A stretch of 64,000 nt of DNA from Pseudomonas sp. TCU-HL1 (GTDB lineage Bacteria; Pseudomonadota; Gammaproteobacteria; Pseudomonadales; Pseudomonadaceae). A model generated the notes under the pieces. It saw nothing but the letters and a program-made list of their open reading frames with translations, made no database searches and was not told where the DNA came from. Shown here piece after piece: positions 57,620-64,000 of this stretch. The stretch lies in assembly GCF_001708505.1 (NCBI RefSeq), contig NZ_CP015992.1, positions 1,426,001 to 1,490,000 on the forward strand, given 5' to 3'. The number at the start of each line of letters is the position of its first letter. Position 1 is the stretch's first letter. A program made the translations under genes and the position numbers.

Positions 57620-59014
57620 ATGAATCTGCCGTCATCAGGGACAGCGGCACGTGTCCTGGTGGCGCTTTATTCATCGCTCCTCCTGGCGTGCACGTCGCTG
57701 CCCCGCATCAACCCCGACATGGTCCACTCACCGGTTGCACAGGTGCAGCTGGACGGTGCCCGTGGTCCACTTTCGGATGCGCACAGCAAGGCCATCCTCG
57801 ATCGCCTCAAGGCATCCGGCATGGAGACCAATATCTTCGACCTCCACCTGGCGATCGAAGAAGCTCTGGTGGGCAGCCCGCTTACCGCCGGCAACAAGGT
57901 TGATCTGCTGCAGGACGGCCCGCAGACCTATCAGGCGATGCTCTCGGCTATCGAGTCTGCCCGCGACCACATCAATATGGAGACCTACATCCTCGAAGGC
58001 GACGAGGTGGGGCAGCGATTTGCCGAGGCCCTGATCGCCAAGCAGCGCAGCGGTGTGCAGGTGAATCTGATCTACGACAGCGTTGGCACCCTGGGCACGC
58101 CACCGGCCTTCTTCGCGCGGCTGCGCAAGTCCGGCATCCGGCTGGTGGAGTTCAACCCGGTCAACCCTGTGACCGCCAAGGCCGGTTGGGAGTTGAACCA
58201 GCGCGATCACCGCAAGCTGCTGATTGTCGATGGGCGTATCGCGATCCTGGGCGGGGTGAACATCAGCGGGGTCTACTCCGGGGGCTCGTTCGCTCCCGGT
58301 TCCCGGCGCCAGGCGGGCAAGGGCCTGCCCTGGCGGGACACGGATCTGCGCATCGAAGGCCCAGTGGTGGCTGACCTGCAGAAGCTGTTCATCAGCACCT
58401 GGGATCGGCAGAAGGGGTGCGAACTGGTTGCGCGGCACTACTTTCCGCCCCTAGAACGCAAGGGCAACGAGGTGGTGCGCGCCATCGGCAGTTCGCCGGA
58501 CGAACCCTACAGCCAGATCTACGCGACCCTGATCTCCGCCCTGCACAGCGCCCAGAGCGAGATCTGGCTGACCAGCGCCTATTTCGTGCCAGACCCGCAA
58601 CTGCTCGATGCCCTCAAGGCTGCCGTTGCCCGCGGTGTCGATGTGCGCCTGATGGTGCCTGGCAGCACTGATTCCTGGCTGGTGTTCCATGCCGGACGGG
58701 CTTACTACGCCGAGCTGCTTGAAGCCGGAGTGCGACTCTATGAGCGCCGCGACGCGCTACTGCACGTGAAGGCGGGGGTGATAGACGGTGTCTGGTCCAC
58801 GGTGGGCTCCACCAATCTCGATTGGCGCAGCTTCCTGCACAACCAGGAGGTCAATGTGGTGGTGCTGGGGGCTGATTTCGGTGCACGCATGCGCGAGGCT
58901 TTCCTCGGCGACGTTAAGGGGTCGCAGGAAATTACCCTCGCGGCCTGGCAGCGTCGTTCCATTCGCGCCCGGATGAGCGAGCGCATCGGGCGCGTCTGGG
59001 AGTACTGGCTGTAG
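57620..59014 (+). CDS. Phospholipase-D-type cardiolipin synthase, predicted lipoprotein
   Basis: A 464-residue protein with two HKD motifs: H197-K199-D204 in RDHRKLLIVDG and H382-K384-D389 in LLHVKAGVIDG, each followed by the usual GGVNI or GSTNLD. It would condense phosphatidylglycerol into cardiolipin. Unlike ClsA it has no N-terminal membrane hairpin; instead the N-terminus is a lipoprotein signal with LLAC (C24), suggesting anchoring on the periplasmic side. Confidence 0.9.
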   Translation: MNLPSSGTAARVLVALYSSLLLACTSLPRINPDMVHSPVAQVQLDGARGPLSDAHSKAILDRLKASGMETNIFDLHLAIEEALVGSPLTAGNKVDLLQDGPQTYQAMLSAIESARDHINMETYILEGDEVGQRFAEALIAKQRSGVQVNLIYDSVGTLGTPPAFFARLRKSGIRLVEFNPVNPVTAKAGWELNQRDHRKLLIVDGRIAILGGVNISGVYSGGSFAPGSRRQAGKGLPWRDTDLRIEGPVVADLQKLFISTWDRQKGCELVARHYFPPLERKGNEVVRAIGSSPDEPYSQIYATLISALHSAQSEIWLTSAYFVPDPQLLDALKAAVARGVDVRLMVPGSTDSWLVFHAGRAYYAELLEAGVRLYERRDALLHVKAGVIDGVWSTVGSTNLDWRSFLHNQEVNVVVLGADFGARMREAFLGDVKGSQEITLAAWQRRSIRARMSERIGRVWEYWL

Positions 59015-59108
59015 ATCGTGGTTCCAGCTCATTTGGACCTGGGACGGTCATGAGTCAGCGGCTCTGCCTGTTACGGCCTCGAGAGATGTGGAAGGCGTGC
59101 AAGGAGGA

Positions 59109-59405
59109 TCAGGTATTCCTGTCCACCTGCAGCTGGCGTTCCTCCTCCTGCGCACGGCGGTAGGCCGCCTCATGCAGGGCCTGGGCATCGGCCAGCAGGA
59201 GGCCGAGGGCGGAGGCCAACCGGGCGGTTTCCTGGGGCAGTACGTCACCGTGGGCGCCGTTCTCCAGTATTTGCAGCAAGTCACCCAGGGCAGCCATGCG
59301 CTGGTTGGCGGCTTCGAACAGATGATTGGCGGGCGCGCGAGCGTTGACGAACAGGACATCGTCGTAGGGCTGGGAGAGCGGGAGAAGGGGCTTGAAGTCA
59401 GTCAT
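59109..59405 (-). CDS. Small pseudomonad-type hypothetical protein (DUF3077-like)
   Basis: A 98-residue helical protein from ATG 59405, with AGGAGA about 6 nt upstream. DVLFVNARAPANHLFEAANQRMAALGDLLQILE recalls the DUF3077/DUF6124 group of small Pseudomonas proteins, but this is from memory of pattern only. No membrane segment. Function unknown. Confidence 0.65.
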   Translation of the reverse strand: MTDFKPLLPLSQPYDDVLFVNARAPANHLFEAANQRMAALGDLLQILENGAHGDVLPQETARLASALGLLLADAQALHEAAYRRAQEEERQLQVDRNT

Positions 59406-59913
59406 GAGCCATCTCCTGCGGTAGGAGGTGGTTTGCCTGGAAAAGGGGGGAGTGGTGGCGCATATCCTTGTGTCCTCACGTGGTAGAGGAACCGCCCCGT
59501 CCGTTACGACACGATAGGGAGGCGGGCCGTGCAGGGGTCGCAAACCGGTTACGCGAGGAAAACCCGGCAAGGCCTCAGCCTTCCCTGCACGGCCTGCCAT
59601 GGAGCTTGCCAGCCGTGTCCCAGCGTTAAGTTCGGGTTGCGACACCCGGTCGCGGTTCCAGTCGCGACGGTCCGGACTCTAGCGAGGGCTTTTGTAGGCG
59701 CTCAAGGTTGAACTGCTGTACGAAATGTCTTGCCGAGTGATGGGATGTTGCGGGGCGTGTCGGAAGGGGATCTGGGCGGCGGACGCGGGAGATTGCCGGG
59801 CGTTGCGGTGAGAGTCCTGATCTAGAGATGTTGCGCGCCAGTTCTCCGAAATTGCCGACGAATGGCCCGTTGTTTTTTTGCGCGCTGTCATCATCTCCTA
59901 GCAGAGCTTCTAC

Positions 59914-59929
59914 ACTCTGAATTCAGAGT
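59914..59929. promoter_or_regulatory. Perfect 16-bp palindrome
   Basis: ACTCTGAATTCAGAGT is fully self-complementary. Isolated in a gene-free stretch, it may be a repressor operator or the core of an RNA hairpin. Confidence 0.45.
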
Positions 59930-59954
59930 CTATTGGTGCTCTGTGCTTTGTTTG

Positions 59955-59978
59955 GGTCGCCCCGTGGCGGCCTTTTTT
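59955..59978 (+). terminator. Orphan intrinsic terminator
   Basis: GGTCGCC and GGCGGCC form a 7-bp stem (one G-U) around CCGT, with six T after it. The nearest upstream plus-strand gene ends at 59014, so it probably ends a short untranslated RNA. Confidence 0.65.
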
Positions 59979-60077
59979 GTCCCGCAGTTTATGCCCGGCC
60001 TGTCGCTGGTACGGAATAATCGCCACTTCGTCCGCCCACCATGGGCAACCGCGTTGCCCTTGGCCAATGAATCGCCT

Positions 60078-60308
60078 CTACGTCTCCAGCCACTCCTTGG
60101 GGACATCCAGCTTGAGCATCAGCTGGCACAGCTGGCTGTCAGGGTCGTAGACGATCACCGCCTCACCCTTCTTCAGCGCCCGGCGAACCCGTTCTACGCG
60201 CGTTTCCAGTGGTGTGTCGTCGCCGTTGTCGGTGCCTTCGCGGGTGACGAAGTCTTCGATGAGGCGAGTCAGGGTGTCGGCTTCGAGCAGATCAAAGGGG
60301 ATGAGCAT
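60078..60308 (-). CDS. yheU: YheU/UPF0270 family protein
   Basis: A 76-residue protein. MLIPFDLLEADTLTRLIEDFVTREGTD and GEAVIVYDPDSQLCQLML cover the UPF0270 family. It is acidic, cytoplasmic, function unknown. It follows the hybrid kinase on the same strand, 49 bp away. Confidence 0.93.
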   Translation of the reverse strand: MLIPFDLLEADTLTRLIEDFVTREGTDNGDDTPLETRVERVRRALKKGEAVIVYDPDSQLCQLMLKLDVPKEWLET

Positions 60309-60357
60309 GGGGAAATCTCCGGCGGGGGCGAAATGCTAACGCCGCCGCCGGACGCCG

Positions 60358-63135
60358 TCACCCGTCGACGCTTTGCCGCAGGATGAAACGCTCCAGGGTC
60401 GAGAACAGCAGGGCGCTGTCCAGTGGTTTGCCGAGGAAGTCGTCCATGCCGGCGGCGGCCCCCGCTTGGCGATGCTCTTCGAGGATGTGCGCGGTCAGTG
60501 CGACGATGGGCACTGGCGGCCAGTTGCGATTGCGTTCGAGGCGGCGTATCTGCCGGGTGGCCTCGAAGCCGTCCATTTCCGGCATCTCGCAGTCCATCAG
60601 GATCAACTGGATGCCTTCCGGATCGCGCTGATACTCGTCCACGGCTGCCACGCCATTGGCGACGGTGCGCACCAGGTAGCCACGTTTCTTCAGGAAGCCC
60701 TGGACCACCATCTGGTTCACCGGGTTGTCTTCGGCCACCAGGATGCACGGCGTGGCGCTGACCCGGCGGCGTTCTTCCTGCTGCTGGGTGCGTTCTTCCA
60801 GCCGCCTCTCGCGGTAGAGCTCCTGCAGGGTCTCGCGCAAATGCGACAGGGCCATCGGCTGGGCCATGGTGCGCAGGCGCAGGCCGGCACCGGGCGGCAG
60901 TTTCTGGCAATGCTCTGGCGGGCAGATCAGCATCACCCGCTGGCTGTGTTCGAGGTGCGGGCGCAGTTTTTCCAGCCAGTGTTGCGGATCGCCGGGCCAG
61001 GGCGCCTGCAGCACCAGCAGGGGCGGTACGGCGAAGTCGGCCAGGTGTTTGATCAGCCGTTCCGGGTCCTGGCAGCGTTCGCAGCGCATACCCCAGCGCC
61101 CCAACAGGCGGCCCAGCGCATCCAGCCCAAGGGCGTCCTGGCTGGCCAGCAGGGCGGTGCGGCCGTCCAGCAGTTGGGTCAGGTCATCGGTCTTGAATTC
61201 GCCGGGCTGCAGGGGAATGTCGAAGCTGAAGCGGGTGCCCTGATTGAGGGTGCTTTGTACTTCGATGCGTCCGTCCATCATTTCCACCAGCTCCTTGCTG
61301 ATGGCCAGCCCCAGGCCGCTACCCCCGAAACGGCGGGTGGTGCTGGAGTCACCCTGGGCAAAGGAGTCGAACAGTTGTGTCAGGGCTTCCGGGCGAATGC
61401 CGATTCCACTGTCGCTGACGCTGAACACCAGGTGCGCGTTGCCGGCGGAATTGCGGCGGACACTGAGGTTGAGGGACACATGGCCGTCGGCGGTGAACTT
61501 TACGGCGTTGCCCAGGAGGTTCATCAGCACCTGCTTGAGCCGTGTCGGGTCACCCTTGATGCGTCGCGGCACGCCGGCATCCAGGCTGAGGTGCAGGCCA
61601 AGGCGTTTGTCCATGGCCTGCGCGGTGAACAGGCCGAGAGTTTCCGACACCAGGTCTTCCAGGTCGAACTCGATGTGTTCCAGTTCCAGCTTGCCGGACT
61701 CGATGCGGGCGAAATCGAGGATGTCGTTGATCACAGCCATCAGCGCCGTGCCAGAGCTGGAAATGGTGTCGACGTAGAATCGCTGGCTGCGGTCCAGCGG
61801 GGTGTCCTTGAGCAGCTGCAACATACCCAGCACACCGTTGAGCGGCGTGCGGATCTCATGGCTCATCGTGGCCAGGAAGCGGCTCTTGGCCTGATTCTCG
61901 AAATGCGCCTGCTCGGCCGCCTGGCGAGAGCGGTAGCCCTCTTCCTTGAGGCTGTTGATGCGGTCGGCCAGTCCGATGGACAGGGTGATCAGCTCGATGG
62001 TGACGCCGATCTTGACCACGGTGGCGCCGAACAATCCCAGCACCTCGATGCCCAGTGAGCCGGTGGTGACCTGGATGAAGGCGAACAACAGTACGCCCCA
62101 GGCCAGGGTGTAGTAGGAGCCGTAGCGCAGCCCCTTGCGCCAGACGTAGAGGCCGGTGAGCAGGAGGAAGGCGGAAATGCCCGACACCGTCAGGCTGGCC
62201 AGGATGTTCCAGTTCTGCAGGCCGATCAGCGGGAAGGAGATCAGGGCGACCAGGGTGGCGACCATCAGCCCGCGCAGCACCTGGTCCAGCCTCGGGAAGT
62301 GCAGGCTGGTGTGCAGGAAATGGCGGCTGAACTGCACAGCGGTCAGGCAATGCAGGTACATGAAAATGTAGATGGCCACCGACTGCAGGCCCACATGGTT
62401 GGGCAGCAGCTTGAACAGCATGCCGTCGAAACACGCGGCGAGCAGGCCGACATTGAGGTTGTAGGCCAGGTACCAGAGGTAGGCCGGCTCGCGCAGCGAC
62501 AGGTAGAGGAACAGGTTGTAGAAGAACATGGCAAAGAGCACGCCATAGAAGGCCCCGTTGAACCCCATGAGGTTTTCCTGGGCGGCGGCGCTGGCGCCGA
62601 AGGTGCTGAACACCAACGGCACGAAGATCGTGCTGGTGCTTTCCACCCGCAGGATCAGGGTGCTCTGGCCGGGCTCCACGCGCAGGGGGAACCAGAAGTT
62701 GCGCACCTGCACCGGTCGCTGGGCGAAGGCGAAGTGGTCGCCGGTTTCCTGGACCTGCACGCGGCCGTCAGGGCCGATGGTGTAGAGGCGGACATCGTCC
62801 AGTAGCGGGTAGTTGGCCTCCAGATAACCTTCCAGGGCTTCGGGGAGACGATTGTCCAGGTGCACCCGGAACCACCAGACGGAGGCGTTCTTGCCCAGGT
62901 TGGCCTGCTCGCTGCGAAGGGGGCGGAAGGCCGGCTCTGGAAGTTTGCGCACTTGTTCCAGGCTGAGTTCGCCCTTTGGGTCTTCCAGGTAGCCGACCCA
63001 ATGGCCAAGGGACAGGCGCAACTGATCCTGGTCGAGCGGCACCGCGTCGAGGGCGAAGGCTGGCCGGCAAAGCCAGAAGAGGAGAAGAGCCAGACCGAGT
63101 GCGATCGTTCTCGCACAGCCTGAGAGGTGAAGCAT
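60358..63135 (-). CDS. 7TMR-DISM hybrid sensor histidine kinase
   Basis: A 925-residue inner-membrane kinase. A signal peptide leads into a periplasmic 7TMR-DISM extracellular domain (about 30-185; WWFRVHLDNRLPEAL, NFWFPLRV). Seven helices follow (about 190-390), then HisKA with FLATMSHEIRTPLNGVLGM, HATPase with LLGNAVKFT, DSGIGI and GSGLGLAISKE, a degenerate receiver-like segment, and a true C-terminal receiver (ILVAEDNPVNQM, LILMDCEMPEMDGFE, K in FLGKPLD). Related to the RetS/LadS group. Ligand is possibly a carbohydrate; output partner unknown. Confidence 0.92.
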   Translation of the reverse strand: MLHLSGCARTIALGLALLLFWLCRPAFALDAVPLDQDQLRLSLGHWVGYLEDPKGELSLEQVRKLPEPAFRPLRSEQANLGKNASVWWFRVHLDNRLPEALEGYLEANYPLLDDVRLYTIGPDGRVQVQETGDHFAFAQRPVQVRNFWFPLRVEPGQSTLILRVESTSTIFVPLVFSTFGASAAAQENLMGFNGAFYGVLFAMFFYNLFLYLSLREPAYLWYLAYNLNVGLLAACFDGMLFKLLPNHVGLQSVAIYIFMYLHCLTAVQFSRHFLHTSLHFPRLDQVLRGLMVATLVALISFPLIGLQNWNILASLTVSGISAFLLLTGLYVWRKGLRYGSYYTLAWGVLLFAFIQVTTGSLGIEVLGLFGATVVKIGVTIELITLSIGLADRINSLKEEGYRSRQAAEQAHFENQAKSRFLATMSHEIRTPLNGVLGMLQLLKDTPLDRSQRFYVDTISSSGTALMAVINDILDFARIESGKLELEHIEFDLEDLVSETLGLFTAQAMDKRLGLHLSLDAGVPRRIKGDPTRLKQVLMNLLGNAVKFTADGHVSLNLSVRRNSAGNAHLVFSVSDSGIGIRPEALTQLFDSFAQGDSSTTRRFGGSGLGLAISKELVEMMDGRIEVQSTLNQGTRFSFDIPLQPGEFKTDDLTQLLDGRTALLASQDALGLDALGRLLGRWGMRCERCQDPERLIKHLADFAVPPLLVLQAPWPGDPQHWLEKLRPHLEHSQRVMLICPPEHCQKLPPGAGLRLRTMAQPMALSHLRETLQELYRERRLEERTQQQEERRRVSATPCILVAEDNPVNQMVVQGFLKKRGYLVRTVANGVAAVDEYQRDPEGIQLILMDCEMPEMDGFEATRQIRRLERNRNWPPVPIVALTAHILEEHRQAGAAAGMDDFLGKPLDSALLFSTLERFILRQSVDG

Positions 63136-63197
63136 GGGCGACCACCCGTGTTGTCATGCGTCCTTGGGTGGCACTTTGCTCCTAGCTTGAGCGCCCT

Positions 63198-63647
63198 TCA
63201 AGGGCTGCCTTCACCCTTTCCCACAAGACTTTCCACGGTAGGGACACGTGTCTCGCTCTCCATCTGCGCGTCATGCTCCAGCTGGTGGCTGAACGGCTCC
63301 AGCGATTGCTGGCGGGTTACCGCGTCGGTCGCGAACACCGGCGGGCTCAGCAAATAGGCGCCAAGGAGGCGGGCCAGGGCCTCCAGGCTGTCGATATGGG
63401 TGCGCTCGTAGCCGTAGGTGGCGTCGCAGCCGAAGGCCAGCAGGGCGGTGCGGATGTCGTGCCCGGCAGCGACTGCCGATTGGGCGTCGCTGTGGTAGTA
63501 GCGGAACAGGTCGCGGCGCAACGGGATGGCATGGGCCTCGTCCAGCCGCAGCAGGTGCCGCGAAAGGTGGAAGTCATAGGGGCCACCGGAATCCTGCAGG
63601 GCAACGGTGACGGTGTTGCCGTTGGGGAGTTCGTGCCCGATGGGCAC
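63198..63647 (-). pseudogene. 5'-truncated M42-type peptidase of the NAGGN osmoprotectant system
   Basis: About 149 residues from GTG 63647. The stretch VALQDSGGPYDFHLSRHLLRLDEAHAIP, RRDLFRYYHSDAQSAVAAGHDIRTALLAFGCDATYGYERTHIDSL and FSHQLEHDAQMESETRVP is the C-terminal third of the M42-family peptidase that accompanies N-acetylglutaminylglutamine amide synthesis. Full proteins are near 390 residues, so about 240 residues with most metal ligands are missing. A stop codon lies 13 codons before the GTG in the same frame. No other NAGGN genes are in the window. Confidence 0.75.
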
Positions 63648-63710
63648 TAAAGGGTCCGCCCCTGTGCGCTTTTGTGAGTTTTATATCGATTGGTTATAGG
63701 GCGTTGTCTG

Positions 63711-64000
63711 TCAGGAGAGGAGCTTCTGTGCGGCCAGGGACAGGCTGACTGCCACCAGCATCAGGGCGAATAGCCGCTGCAGGGTGGCGCCGCGTAGGCG
63801 CGTGGCCAGGTGGTTGCCACAGAGCACGCCGATGGCGCCTCCGGCTGCCAGGCCGCCGAGCAGGGCCATGGGCGGCTGGGCGCCGGTGAGGTAGAGCAGG
63901 AAGCCGCCGCCGGACACCACGGCGATCACCGCCATCGAGGTGGCGGTGGCGGCAAGCATGGACAGCGGGGTGAACCAGAGCAGTGCCGGCACCACGAGGA
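63711..64000 (-). CDS. TauE/SafE-family permease (5' end outside window)
   Basis: The C-terminal 96 residues of a sulfite-exporter TauE/SafE protein; the frame is open to the right edge. WFTPLSMLAATATSMAVIAVV, GAIGVLCGNHLATRLRGATLQRLFALMLVAVSLSL are the family's last helices, with the G-x-x-L-A-T-R-L-R pattern. It would move an organosulfur or sulfonate anion. Its 3' end is 63 bp from the truncated peptidase. Confidence 0.85.
   Translation of the reverse strand, partial: LVVPALLWFTPLSMLAATATSMAVIAVVSGGGFLLYLTGAQPPMALLGGLAAGGAIGVLCGNHLATRLRGATLQRLFALMLVAVSLSLAAQKLLS

Larger units (their letters stand above)
59406..60077. other. 672-bp stretch with no credible gene
   Basis: Short open frames here have unlikely compositions and no ribosome sites. 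It contains a perfect 16-bp palindrome (ACTCTGAATTCAGAGT at 59914-59929), a terminator-like hairpin at 59955-59978 and a degenerate repeat from about 60009 into the yheU stop. The terminator without an upstream gene raises the possibility of a small RNA. Confidence 0.55.

Noticed and set aside
59679..59894. Short minus-strand open frame of 71 codons in the gene-free stretch
   Set aside because: Composition rich in Ser, Arg and Thr, no ribosome site, no family pattern, and it crosses no conserved-looking segment.

Overview
The window is a GC-rich stretch of bacterial chromosome with no phage, insertion sequence, CRISPR array or plasmid genes. Gene content and order (sensor kinase with a transporter domain, azlCD, rdgC, FKBP lipoprotein, prc, ABC operon, apeB, rluA, minCDE, lpxL, mlaA, yjcH-actP), GntR/AraC/LysR regulators and many intergenic REP-type repeats ending in a GAATTCATTCGCGA-like core all point to Pseudomonas, probably a relative of the P. 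aeruginosa lineage. Species assignment is inference. Three REP copies are identical over 44 nt.

Layout. 1-4700: a partial MocR-type regulator, a LysR regulator divergent from an enteric-type lysA, and a ZapE/AFG1 ATPase. 4700-8260: a periplasmic GlcG/HbpS-like protein, an acyl-CoA synthetase, a Crp/Fnr regulator and an acidic hypothetical protein. 8465-16800: a 1159-residue SLC5-transporter/histidine kinase hybrid (MxtR/CrbS type), a GNAT enzyme, an AraC regulator, the AzlCD amino-acid exporter and an LplT-PlsC fusion. 17000-24500: a guanidinium exporter behind a guanidine-II riboswitch, rdgC, a duplicated tRNA-Val/tRNA-Asp pair, an FKBP lipoprotein, small genes and an EAL-CBS-GGDEF protein. 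24600-31000: prc, a quinone oxidoreductase and ahpC-ahpF behind a well-spaced OxyR-like site. 31100-38300: an orphan modA behind a ModE-like box and a tightly overlapping six-gene ABC/phosphohydrolase operon controlled by a divergent GntR-UTRA regulator. 38400-44800: gmhA-like isomerase, M18 aminopeptidase, methyltransferase, rluA, minCDE and lpxL. 44800-53200: patatin, a frameshifted small gene, mlaA, an alpha/beta hydrolase, a membrane GH17-like enzyme and yjcH-actP. 53200-64000: chorismate mutase, small membrane proteins, SDR, MFS transporter, cardiolipin synthase, YheU, a 7TMR-DISM hybrid kinase, a 5'-truncated NAGGN-system peptidase and a partial TauE/SafE permease.

How parts may work together. 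The transporter-kinase at 8465-11944 belongs to the family that controls acetate use, and the acetate permease operon lies 40 kb away. Both promoter regions carry the same 12-mer CGACCTTGGTCG about 100 bp before the first start codon, which suggests one shared regulator. The operon at 32121-37247 encodes a binding protein, two permeases and an ATPase interleaved with two cytoplasmic phosphohydrolases. This suggests uptake of an intact phosphorus ester or phosphonate followed by cleavage inside the cell. Its likely operator, TGGTCTAGATCA, is repeated in variant form before the regulator gene. Several other units carry recognisable control elements (guanidine-II riboswitch, OxyR-like site, ModE-like box). 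All functional statements are from reading motifs; no database search was possible.
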